Below, one piece after another: positions 22,209 through 29,877 of a stretch of DNA of 47,198 nt (position 1 is the stretch's first letter; each line of letters opens with the position of its first letter). Source of the DNA: Oceanospirillaceae bacterium (GTDB taxonomy: Bacteria; Pseudomonadota; Gammaproteobacteria; Pseudomonadales; Balneatricaceae); contig DPHB01000004.1 of assembly GCA_003521845.1 (NCBI GenBank), positions 21,493-68,690 of the forward strand, given 5' to 3'. A program made the position numbers and the translations under genes. The notes beneath the pieces are model-generated. The model was not told the origin of the DNA and ran no database searches. It saw only the letters and a list, made by a program, of their open reading frames with translations.

Positions 22209-22850
22209 ATGGGGCACAGTTTGCGCGTCACTTTACTGCGACATGGTCACACGACGAGTGGGCCTGTGTATCGAGGACGCGTTGATTCGCCTTTGTCGGA
22301 CAAAGGCTGGCAGCAGATGCAAGAGGCCGTTGCTAGCATCAGTCCTGACCTAATCATTACGTCGCCATTGCAGCGCTGTGCCAAATTTGCTGATTACTTA
22401 GAAGCCCAAATGAATGTTGAGCCAGGTGCTCTGGTGGTGCGTGATGAGCGCTTGCTAGAAATGGACTTTGGTGATTGGGACGGCCGTGACAGAGAGGAGG
22501 TTTGGCAACAGGATGCCGATTCGGTTAAGGCCTTTTGGGCTGATCCCATGCATGTTTCTCCACCCAATGGAGAGAACCTAAGCCAAGTGCAAGATAGAGC
22601 AGCTGTCGCTTTGCATGACTATATTGCTACGGCCATACAAGCGCGGCACAAGCACCTGCTGTTAATCAGTCATGGTGGTGTGATACGTTGCTTGTTGGGT
22701 AAAGTACTACACATGTCTGGCAAGGGTTTATTCCATTTGCATGTGCCTTATGCTGGCTTAGCGCACTTGCAGGTGGCCCATTATAAGGTGGCGAAAACCA
22801 CTGTCGATGAATATCACATCAGCTTAGACTTAGGAGCCGCGACAGCATGA
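22209..22850 (+). CDS. cobC: Alpha-ribazole phosphatase (histidine phosphatase family)
   Basis: This 213-residue protein has the histidine phosphatase motif LLRHGHT (residues ~9-15), a second catalytic region LEMDFGDWDGRDREEVW, and LLISHGGVIRCLLG with the second histidine. In a cobT-cobC-cobS context it is alpha-ribazole-phosphate phosphatase, removing the phosphate of alpha-ribazole 5'-phosphate (or of adenosylcobalamin phosphate). Its stop overlaps the cobS start (ATGA), so the two are translationally coupled. Confidence 0.88.
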   Translation: MGHSLRVTLLRHGHTTSGPVYRGRVDSPLSDKGWQQMQEAVASISPDLIITSPLQRCAKFADYLEAQMNVEPGALVVRDERLLEMDFGDWDGRDREEVWQQDADSVKAFWADPMHVSPPNGENLSQVQDRAAVALHDYIATAIQARHKHLLLISHGGVIRCLLGKVLHMSGKGLFHLHVPYAGLAHLQVAHYKVAKTTVDEYHISLDLGAATA

Positions 22851-23632
22851 AACTAGGTGATTGGTGGCATAGCTTTTTGGTGAGTATGCAGTTTTTAACT
22901 AGTATTCCTGTGCATAAGTGGTTTGCGCGTGCGCGCACGATGCCGACTGCTCAAATAGCAGGCAATGCGTTATTGTTTTACCCTCTGGTCGGTTTGTTGT
23001 TGGGTGCTTTGCTGGTGGCTTTTCCACTATTGCTGGTTACTAATGCAATGACCATGAGTTCCGCATTGCAAGCTGGCATAGTACTGGTTTGGTGGGTGAT
23101 GTTAACTGGCGCTTTGCACTTGGATGGTCTCGGTGATACGTCTGACGCTTGGCTAGGTGGTTTGGGCAATGCCGAACGTACACTGGCTATTATGAAAGAT
23201 CCAACCAGTGGCCCTGTGGCCGTCGTGGTACTGGTGCTTTTGCTGTTGTTAAAGTGGTTGTTGTTGGCAGAATTACTGACCATGCAATGGTTGCTGCCTG
23301 TGTTGTTGGTACCTATGTTGGCCCGTTTGCAAGTAATGGCTTTGGTCATTTATACCCCCTATGTACGTACCAAAGGGCTCGGTACTGAACTCAAAAACAA
23401 AGCGCAAGCACCTGGGTTCTGGTTGCAAGTTTTAGTCATCGTAGGCGTACTAGTCTATTTGCAATGGTGGCTGTTACTAGGTTTGTTGTTGTTGGCCATG
23501 CTGGTCGGTTGGTATTGGCGCCAAGTGATGATGCAGCGTTTGCAAGGTTGGACCGGTGACACAGCTGGCGCGAGTATCGAGCTGACAGAATGCCTGTTGT
23601 TACTGGCCGCCGTGTTACTGTCTAGCATTTAG
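22847..23632 (+). CDS. cobS: Adenosylcobinamide-GDP ribazoletransferase (cobalamin synthase)
   Basis: This is a 261-residue, very hydrophobic protein with several membrane segments. Family motifs are FLTSIPVHKWF near the N terminus, FYPLVGLLLGALL, and especially TGALHLDGLGDTSDAWLGG (residues ~85-103), followed by ILAIMKDPTSGP-like sequence (LAIMKDPTSGPVAV). It joins alpha-ribazole to adenosyl-GDP-cobinamide in the inner membrane, the last step of cobalamin assembly. With cobO, cobU, cobT and cobC it makes a complete late pathway; no corrin-ring genes, cobQ or cbiB are in the window. Confidence 0.95.
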   Translation: MKLGDWWHSFLVSMQFLTSIPVHKWFARARTMPTAQIAGNALLFYPLVGLLLGALLVAFPLLLVTNAMTMSSALQAGIVLVWWVMLTGALHLDGLGDTSDAWLGGLGNAERTLAIMKDPTSGPVAVVVLVLLLLLKWLLLAELLTMQWLLPVLLVPMLARLQVMALVIYTPYVRTKGLGTELKNKAQAPGFWLQVLVIVGVLVYLQWWLLLGLLLLAMLVGWYWRQVMMQRLQGWTGDTAGASIELTECLLLLAAVLLSSI

Positions 23633-23756
23633 AATGTTAGTTTAGCGGCACCTCACAAGGTAACGTTAATTTCATTCATGGTAGTAAAAAAGCTTTCAAC
23701 CAAGCCTCGCTACTTAGTTGGCATAATAGCTACTGATAGATATTCAGGAGCTGGCT

Positions 23757-24602
23757 ATGCAATTTTCGTTTGAGTTTTTCCCTTCCCGTGATAACGCTGG
23801 GCAATTAGCCTTAGATATGGCGGTGCAGCAATTAAAGCAGTGGCAGCCAGCTTTTGCGTCCATGACCTATGGTGCCGGTGGTACTGGTCAGCAAGCTAGC
23901 CTAGCTGGTACAGGCCGACTATTGCAGCAGAATTTGGCTACGGCTGCACACTTAACTTGTGTGGGTGCCAGCAAGGCAGAAGTGCAGGCAGCCGCCCAAC
24001 AATTTGTTGCCCAAGGTGTCGACCATTTTGTGGCTTTACGGGGCGACAGTCCTAGCGGTGATTACCAGCCTCACGCTGATGGTTTTGCCTATGCTAATGA
24101 CCTAGTTGCTGGGCTACGCGAGTGGTTTGCTGGCACTATCTCAGTGGCAGCTTACCCAGAAGTGCATCCCCAAGCACCTTCTGCCGCACAGGATTTGCAC
24201 TTTCTAAAAGCGAAGCTTGATGCTGGTGCTGATCAAATTATTACCCAGTATTGCTACGACACGGATACCTTATTGCGTTTTGCCGAGCAGACGCAAAAAG
24301 CCGGTATCGAAACCCCTATCCTCATGGGTATTATGCCCATACATGATATTGCCGCCGTGCAGCGTTTCTCGGCCCGTTGTGGGGCCAGCGTTCCCCAGAG
24401 TATTGTCGATCGATTTGCTACTTTCGACCAAACTAAAGACATCACCAAACTCGGTATCGAAATAGCTTACGAGCAGTGTCAGCGCTTACTCGATAACGGC
24501 TTTGATCAATTCCACTTTTATACACTAAACCGCAGTACTTTGACGGCGGGCGTGTTGAATGCCGTGCAAGCATCTGATCAGGGTCTAGCTTTAACTGCTT
24601 AA
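23757..24602 (+). CDS. metF: Methylenetetrahydrofolate reductase family protein
   Basis: This 281-residue TIM-barrel flavoprotein begins MQFSFEFFPSRDNAGQLALDM, with the catalytic glutamate in FEFFP. It carries FASMTYGAGGTG, HLTCVGASKAEV, VDHFVALRGDSPSG, AAYPEVHP, GADQIITQYCYDTD and FHFYTLNR. MetF reduces 5,10-methylene-THF to 5-methyl-THF for methionine synthesis. Methionine synthase MetH uses both this product and cobalamin, so the position after cobS makes sense. AGGAG lies upstream of the ATG. A promoter for the queC group follows its stop. Confidence 0.93.
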   Translation: MQFSFEFFPSRDNAGQLALDMAVQQLKQWQPAFASMTYGAGGTGQQASLAGTGRLLQQNLATAAHLTCVGASKAEVQAAAQQFVAQGVDHFVALRGDSPSGDYQPHADGFAYANDLVAGLREWFAGTISVAAYPEVHPQAPSAAQDLHFLKAKLDAGADQIITQYCYDTDTLLRFAEQTQKAGIETPILMGIMPIHDIAAVQRFSARCGASVPQSIVDRFATFDQTKDITKLGIEIAYEQCQRLLDNGFDQFHFYTLNRSTLTAGVLNAVQASDQGLALTA

Positions 24603-24626
24603 ATAGTCCAAGCCAGCTATTGGCCT

Positions 24627-24656
24627 GTGACAAAGACCCTGCCGCACAGGTATAAT
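24627..24656 (+). promoter_or_regulatory. Sigma-70 promoter of the queCED genes
   Basis: GTGACA (24627-24632), 18-base spacer, perfect TATAAT (24651-24656); the queC ATG is 36 bases further on. No preQ1 riboswitch fits in the short leader. Confidence 0.65.
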
Positions 24657-24691
24657 GCCGTTTTTGTAAGTAGTATAGTTACAGGGCATTT

Positions 24692-25369
24692 ATGAAACCG
24701 AAGGCGGTGGTCATTTATTCTGGCGGTATGGATTCCTTTACCGTTCTCCACGTAGCAAAACAGCAAGGCTATGATTTGTATGCCTTGTCGTTTAACTATG
24801 GACAGCGTCACAGCAAGGAGCTGGATTTCGCAGCTTGTGTATGTGAAGCCGAAGCGATCCCTCATAAGGTCGTAGACATCACGGCCATCAACGGTTTGTT
24901 GCAAGGCTCATCTTTGACCTCTACGGATATTGATATCCCTACTGGCGACTATACCGAAGACAATATGCAGTCCACAGTGGTGCCTAATCGCAACATGATT
25001 TTGTTGTCCATGGCTATTGGTTATGCTGTGTCCATTGGTGCTGACAAGGTGTTCTATGGTGCCCATTCTGGCGACCATGATATTTACCCTGATTGTCGCC
25101 CCGAGTTCGTGGATGCCATGAACGCTGTTTCTGCTTTGGCCAACTACGAAGAAGTAGAAATTGTCAGTCCCTTCTTGCATGCAAGCAAACTGACGATTTT
25201 GAAGACGGGTTTAGATCTAGGCTTGGATTACGGCCAGACATGGACTTGTTATCAAGGCTTGGAAAAAGCTTGTGGTCAATGTGGATCTTGTCTTGAGCGC
25301 CGTGGTGCCTTTACCGCCATGGGTATGCAGGATCCGCTACCTTATGTTGATGATGCGCCGGTAGCCTAA
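24692..25369 (+). CDS. queC: 7-cyano-7-deazaguanine (preQ0) synthase
   Basis: This 225-residue adenylating enzyme has the PP-loop VVIYSGGMDSFTVLHVA (residues 6-22), with FNYGQRHSKEL, VPNRNMILLSMAIGYA and GAHSGDHDIYPDCRPEF. A C-terminal zinc site is seen in TWTCYQGLEKACGQCGSCLERRGAF. QueC makes preQ0 from 7-carboxy-7-deazaguanine, ammonia and ATP in queuosine synthesis. It starts a tight queC-queE-queD run with a recognisable promoter. Confidence 0.97.
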   Translation: MKPKAVVIYSGGMDSFTVLHVAKQQGYDLYALSFNYGQRHSKELDFAACVCEAEAIPHKVVDITAINGLLQGSSLTSTDIDIPTGDYTEDNMQSTVVPNRNMILLSMAIGYAVSIGADKVFYGAHSGDHDIYPDCRPEFVDAMNAVSALANYEEVEIVSPFLHASKLTILKTGLDLGLDYGQTWTCYQGLEKACGQCGSCLERRGAFTAMGMQDPLPYVDDAPVA

Positions 25370-25373
25370 ATTT

Positions 25374-26024
25374 ATGTACTCCATTAAAGAGATTTTTTAC
25401 ACCCTACAAGGCGAAGGGCGTCATGCTGGTCGCCCCGCGGTGTTTTGCCGCTTTGCGGGTTGTAACTTGTGGACCGGTAGCGAAGCGCGTCGTGCCTCAA
25501 GCCTATGCAATTTTTGTGATACGGATTTTGTTGGTGTGGATGGCACCAGTGGTGGTCGTTATGCCAGTGCCGCCGAATTGGTTGAAGTGATTGAGCAGCA
25601 ATGGCCAGAAGGCATGCCTGGTCATCCATTGGTTGTCTTGACTGGTGGTGAACCCATGTTGCAGGTAGACGAAGCTTTGGTGCACGCGTTGCACGATGAA
25701 GGCTTTGAGATTGCTATGGAAACCAATGGCACCATTGCTGTGCCAGACAGTGTTGACTGGATTTGTGTTAGCCCTAAGGGTACAGCGGAACTAGTTCAGA
25801 CCCATGGCCATGAATTGAAGTTGGTTTATCCGCAGCAAAATGCCATGCCTGAAAAATTCGCTCATTTAGAATTTAATTACTTTTATCTACAGCCAATGGA
25901 TACTTCCTATATTGCTACCTCAAGTGATGATGGCGATTATGGCCAGCAAGCGATTGAGTATTGCTTGCTAAACCCACAGTGGCACTTGAGCTTGCAGACC
26001 CATAAGATTACCGGAATACGTTAA
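25374..26024 (+). CDS. queE: 7-carboxy-7-deazaguanine synthase (radical SAM)
   Basis: This 216-residue radical-SAM protein begins MYSIKEIFYTLQGEGRHAGRPAVFCRFAGCNLWTG. Its iron-sulfur cysteines follow the QueE spacing, with a long insert (Cys30 region CRFAGC..., then CNFCDTDF). VVLTGGEPMLQ is the GGE motif. It converts 6-carboxytetrahydropterin to 7-carboxy-7-deazaguanine. Four bases separate it from queC, and its TAA overlaps the queD ATG (TAATG). Confidence 0.96.
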   Translation: MYSIKEIFYTLQGEGRHAGRPAVFCRFAGCNLWTGSEARRASSLCNFCDTDFVGVDGTSGGRYASAAELVEVIEQQWPEGMPGHPLVVLTGGEPMLQVDEALVHALHDEGFEIAMETNGTIAVPDSVDWICVSPKGTAELVQTHGHELKLVYPQQNAMPEKFAHLEFNYFYLQPMDTSYIATSSDDGDYGQQAIEYCLLNPQWHLSLQTHKITGIR

Positions 26025-26389
26025 TGGAAATTTATAAAGATTTTAGCTTTGACTCGGCCCACTTTCTGCCTAATGTGCCAGCAGGGCATAAATGCGGTCG
26101 TTTGCACGGGCATACTTTTCAGTTACGCATAGTGGTGTCAGGCGAAGTGGGTGAGAAGACGGGTTGGATCATGGATTTTGGTGACATTAAGGCACTGTTC
26201 AAACCTTTGTATGAGCGCTTAGATCACAACTATCTGAATGATATTGAAGGTTTGGAAAATCCGACTTCTGAGGTGATGGTGCAATGGATTTGGCAGCAGC
26301 TAAAGCCCATAATGCCCCAGCTTAGTCGTTTGGAATTGAAAGAAACCTGCACCTCAGGGTGTGTGTATGTTGGGCCAGAGGTCGTCTAA
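26024..26389 (+). CDS. queD: 6-carboxytetrahydropterin synthase
   Basis: This 121-residue protein of the PTPS/QueD family has FDSAHFLPNVPAGHKCGRLHGHTFQLRI, which supplies the zinc histidines (AHF, HGH) and the catalytic cysteine (KCGRLHGH). DHNYLND and LKETCTSGCVY are the downstream family blocks. QueD turns 7,8-dihydroneopterin triphosphate into 6-carboxytetrahydropterin. It is translationally coupled to queE. The next gene begins 4 bases after its stop. Confidence 0.97.
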   Translation: MEIYKDFSFDSAHFLPNVPAGHKCGRLHGHTFQLRIVVSGEVGEKTGWIMDFGDIKALFKPLYERLDHNYLNDIEGLENPTSEVMVQWIWQQLKPIMPQLSRLELKETCTSGCVYVGPEVV

Positions 26390-26393
26390 GATC

Positions 26394-26834
26394 ATGGCTG
26401 TGGATGGATTAACTGCCGAGGATATTAACCAAATTCGCACCCGGTGCCAGCGCATTGCGGTAGTCGGCTTGTCCCCCAAACCACATCGTGCCAGTTATCG
26501 CGTGGCACAGTATTTGTTGCAACAGGGTTATGAAGTTATCCCTGTGCACCCGCAGCATAAAACAATTTTAGACTTGCCTTGTTATGCCAGTTTGGCAGAT
26601 ATTCCCGGTACCATCGATATGGTTGATTGCTTTCGTGCTAGCGAAGCTATGCCGGCACTGGCCGATGAAATTATTGCCAGTGTAGATAAGGGTGTTAAGG
26701 TCATGTGGATGCAGTTAGGTATTGTCCACTCTGAGGCGGCAGCCAAGGTAACAGCGGCTGGCTTAACCGTAGTCATGGATCGCTGCCCTAAAATTGAATA
26801 TCCCTTGTTGCAACGCTTGTACCAAGACGCCTGA
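26394..26834 (+). CDS. CoA-binding (Rossmann) protein, YccU-like
   Basis: This is a 146-residue protein starting MAVDGLTAEDINQIRTRCQRIAVVGLSPKPHRASYRVAQYLLQQGYEVIPVHPQ. The pattern VVGLSxxPxRxSYxVAxYLxxxGYxVIPVNP is that of the short CoA-binding domain family (YccU). VMWMQLGIVHSEAA and VMDRCPKIEY match the second half. The biochemical role is unknown; CoA binding is known for the family. I start at 26394 rather than the in-frame ATG at 26361 inside queD. It probably belongs to the queCED transcript. Confidence 0.85.
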   Translation: MAVDGLTAEDINQIRTRCQRIAVVGLSPKPHRASYRVAQYLLQQGYEVIPVHPQHKTILDLPCYASLADIPGTIDMVDCFRASEAMPALADEIIASVDKGVKVMWMQLGIVHSEAAAKVTAAGLTVVMDRCPKIEYPLLQRLYQDA

Positions 26835-26876
26835 ACAGGTTATTGTCGGCTTTTTCTTCGACAAGAGTTTCTGCAC

Positions 26877-27755
26877 ATGATCGACACCCTTCTTATCTGG
26901 TTGCAAGAGCAAGGTGCTTGTAAGCAAGTTGAATCTGCCGAACCCTTGAAGGGTGGTTATTGGAATGCGGTGTACCGTATTCGAGGTGCTGGTTTTGACT
27001 TGGTTTTAAAGCAATTTGCCATAGACTCAGGCTCAGGTTTGTTTCCCGTGTTGGCAGATGATGAGGCGCGTGCCCTAGAGCAGCTTGCTGGTACTGGTGT
27101 GGCGCCGCAGTACCATAGTTATTGGCCGCAAGCGCCGGGTGGTGCTGTGTTGCTTTATCAATTTGCGCCTGGGCAGATGTGGCACGACGATGTGGCCGCC
27201 GCAGGTGCCTTATTTCGGCGTTTGCATAGCGCCTCTACCCAAGGGCCATTTCGAAAGCTACCGACCCAGCCAATAGCCTTACTTGAACAAGCCGATGAAC
27301 TGATTGGTGGCTACATCGTGCAAGCGTTAGGGGGGCAGCTAGAAGCTTTGCGCCCAGCAGGTATACAGCTGGCAAGTGCGCCTAGTGTATTGGTACACAC
27401 AGATTCTGGCCCCGGAAATATTATTCAGTCGGCTGATGCCATAACCTTTATTGATTTTCAGTGCCCCGGTATGGGCGATGCCTGTGAAGATTTAACCTGT
27501 TTCTTGTCACCGGGTATTCATCACTTGTATGGATTACCCCCCTTGTCGGCGGCACAAGAACAAATATACCTATCGGCCTATGGTGATAATGATGTCGTAC
27601 AACGTTTGGCACAGATAAGAGCTTATTATAGTTACCGCATGGCGGCCTACTTTATTATGCGCTATTACAGTCAGCAAGGTTTGGATGAAAAGGTGTCGCA
27701 AGCTTATTTAAAGGCAGCGCAACTAGAAATAAGTGTGCTGGAGTCTTATCAATGA
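26877..27755 (+). CDS. APH-like small-molecule kinase of unknown substrate
   Basis: This is a 292-residue protein with the aminoglycoside-phosphotransferase/choline-kinase fold. The N-lobe has GGYWNAVYRIRGAGFDLVLKQF (glycine-rich loop and the ATP lysine). The catalytic loop is VHTDSGPGNII and the metal site FIDFQCPGMGDACEDL. In APH enzymes the loop is HxDxxxxN, which is kept here (H-T-D-S-G-P-G-N). Its stop overlaps the start of the next gene (ATGA), so the pair is coupled. The substrate may be a sugar or polyol given its partner, but that is inference. It is not expected to be a resistance gene. Confidence 0.8.
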   Translation: MIDTLLIWLQEQGACKQVESAEPLKGGYWNAVYRIRGAGFDLVLKQFAIDSGSGLFPVLADDEARALEQLAGTGVAPQYHSYWPQAPGGAVLLYQFAPGQMWHDDVAAAGALFRRLHSASTQGPFRKLPTQPIALLEQADELIGGYIVQALGGQLEALRPAGIQLASAPSVLVHTDSGPGNIIQSADAITFIDFQCPGMGDACEDLTCFLSPGIHHLYGLPPLSAAQEQIYLSAYGDNDVVQRLAQIRAYYSYRMAAYFIMRYYSQQGLDEKVSQAYLKAAQLEISVLESYQ

Positions 27756-28675
27756 AAACGATTGAATGCCATCTCCACTCCTATAGCTTGCACAACCACT
27801 TTATCCATTTGCCAGAGTACGATGTGTTTCGCTTTATTGATCATGCCAAAGAACTGGGCTTTAGTGGTGTCAATGTTTCCGCTAATGGTCCTGGCTATCG
27901 CAATTTAGGTGGTGACACCCAGGAACACTTTGCTAAGGTGAAAAGCTATTTGCTAGCAGCGGGTATGGCCTGTGAGCTAGATACTAGTGATACCCGGGTT
28001 GATCACTTGGGCCAGTTGCTGCACGTCGCTAAGGCCATTGGGGCGGGCACAGTGCGCGTCTATACCCGCTACGAGGGTCGTATTGGCGAGCTCATAAAAT
28101 GGACTATTGCTGACCTTCAAGCGTTGGCACCTTTGGCAGAAGACTTGGCGGTGCAGATTGTATTGGAAAACCATGAAGATTTTACAGGTATGCAGATATG
28201 CGAAATTTTGGATGCGGTAGATAGTCCTTGGGTTAAGGCCTTGTATGATTATGGTAATAGCCAAAACGTCGCAGAAGACCCCGTGCACGCGTTGGAAGCC
28301 ATGGGGCCTCATATTACCCGCATCCATATGAAAGATCACATTGTGATTAAACACGACGACAAATATTGGACCCAAGGTGTTGCCATCGGTGAAGGCACCT
28401 TGCCTTTTGCTGAGCTAACTCGTCGTTTGATCGATATGGGCTTAACGCGCCTGTGTTTCGAAAATAGTTGGGGCTATGTGGCGCCTATCAAAGATCAATA
28501 CGGCCCCCTACCTAGTACACCTTGTTTTGCGGCGTTTGCGCAGGCGCCAATAGTGGCTTTGCAGATGACCCCAGAGCACGCGGTGGCGGGTGAATTAAAG
28601 GCTTTGCAGCATGGTTTGCGACACTTGCGCCGCATTTGTAGTGAGCTAGGCTACAAAGTGCTGAATAATGATTGA
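27752..28675 (+). CDS. Sugar-phosphate isomerase/epimerase-like TIM barrel protein
   Basis: This 307-residue protein belongs to the AP-endonuclease-2/xylose-isomerase-like TIM barrel family. Metal-ligand segments are VLENHEDFTG (Glu), ALYDYGNSQNVAEDPVHAL (Asp), ITRIHMKDHIV (His/Asp) and LCFENSWGY (Glu). ECHLHSYSLHNHF at the N terminus adds histidines. Such proteins isomerise or epimerise sugars and inositols. It is translationally coupled to the kinase-like gene upstream. Together they may process a phosphorylated sugar or polyol, but no transporter or regulator is nearby to indicate which. Confidence 0.82.
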   Translation: MKTIECHLHSYSLHNHFIHLPEYDVFRFIDHAKELGFSGVNVSANGPGYRNLGGDTQEHFAKVKSYLLAAGMACELDTSDTRVDHLGQLLHVAKAIGAGTVRVYTRYEGRIGELIKWTIADLQALAPLAEDLAVQIVLENHEDFTGMQICEILDAVDSPWVKALYDYGNSQNVAEDPVHALEAMGPHITRIHMKDHIVIKHDDKYWTQGVAIGEGTLPFAELTRRLIDMGLTRLCFENSWGYVAPIKDQYGPLPSTPCFAAFAQAPIVALQMTPEHAVAGELKALQHGLRHLRRICSELGYKVLNND

Positions 28676-28758
28676 ATTTGGCCGTTTAGTAAGGGCTTGA
28701 AAACTATCATCATGACACCGCATTCGGTATAATTTGCGCTTCATTTTTAGGTGCTGTT

Positions 28759-29857
28759 ATGTTCGAAATAAACCCCTACATTCAAACCATGAAAGACCTC
28801 GCTGAGCGCACTGATGCGTTGAGGGGGTACCTTTGACTATCTTGGTAAGCAAGAGCGTCTAGTCGAAGTAGAACGTGAGTTGGAACAACCTGATGTTTGG
28901 AGTGATCCAGGCACGGCGCAAGCCTTAGGCAAAGAACGCTCTGCTCTAGAGGGCGTGGTTAAGACCATTGATGATATGGACTCGGGCCTAGAAGACGCGC
29001 GCGAGCTATTGGATCTGGCCGTTGAAGAAAACGACGCAGACACCTTGGCTGATGTTGAAGCCGAAATCGACGTCCTGCAAGATAAGTTAAGTAGCTTAGA
29101 ATTTCGTCGCATGTTCTCTGGTGAAATGGACGAAAACGCCTGTTTCTTGGACATTCAGTCAGGTTCTGGTGGTACCGAAGCGCAAGACTGGGCCAACATG
29201 ATGTTACGCATGTATCTGCGTTGGGGCGAACAAAAAGGCTTCAAGGTGGAGTTGATGGAAGCCAGTGACGGTGACGTGGCTGGTATCAAGAGTGCGACCA
29301 TTCGATTTGAAGGCGAATACGCCTTTGGTTGGCTGCGTACGGAGACGGGTGTACACCGTTTGGTGCGTAAATCACCATTTGATTCTGGCGGTCGCCGCCA
29401 TACATCTTTTGCTTCGGTATTTGTGTCCCCAGAGATTGATGACAATGTAGAAATTGACATTAACCCCTCTGACCTGCGGGTGGATACTTATCGCGCCAGT
29501 GGTGCCGGTGGCCAGCACGTTAACAAAACAGACTCGGCTATTCGTATCACTCACGAACCTACCGGTATTGTGGTGCAGTGTCAGAACCAGCGCTCACAGC
29601 ACCAAAACCGTGACTCGGCCATGAAACAACTACGTGCTAAGTTATACGAACGTGAAATGCAGATTCGCCAAGACGCAGCGCAAGCTATGGAAGACTCTAA
29701 GTCTGACATTGGTTGGGGTAGTCAGATCCGTTCATACGTGTTGGATGACCAGCGCATTAAAGATTTACGCACCAATGTCCAAAGCAGTAATTGTGATAAG
29801 GTCTTGGATGGTGATTTAGATGAATTTATTGAGGCTAGCTTGAAAGCTGGCCTGTAA
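28759..29857 (+). CDS. prfB: Peptide chain release factor 2, made by programmed +1 frameshift
   Basis: The gene is read in two frames. ORF1 starts ATG at 28759 (MFEINPYIQTMKDLAERTDALRGYL, 25 codons) and stops at an in-frame TGA (28834-28836). After CTT the ribosome skips one T and reads GAC, joining a 340-codon frame to 29857. The total is 365 residues, equal to E. coli RF2. The domain-3 motif SGAGGQHVNKTDSAIRITH holds the GGQ that hydrolyses peptidyl-tRNA. RF2 recognises UGA and UAA; the in-frame TGA makes its synthesis self-limiting. lysS follows after 20 bases, as in E. coli. Confidence 0.97.
28822..28837 (+). promoter_or_regulatory. RF2 programmed frameshift signal
   Basis: AGGGGG (internal Shine-Dalgarno, 28822-28827), three-base TAC spacer, then CTTTGAC: slippery CTT, in-frame TGA, and C as the next base. 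All elements of the known RF2 recoding site are present; only the spacer codon differs from the E. coli TAT. Confidence 0.97.
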
Positions 29858-29877
29858 CCACGGGAATTATTGACACA

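Noticed and set aside
24603..24691. preQ1 riboswitch ahead of queC
   Set aside because: The leader after the promoter is too short and lacks a matching hairpin with A-rich tail.
28759..28880. prfB as a frameshifted pseudogene
   Set aside because: The internal Shine-Dalgarno, slippery CTT and TGA-C show the conserved RF2 programmed frameshift.
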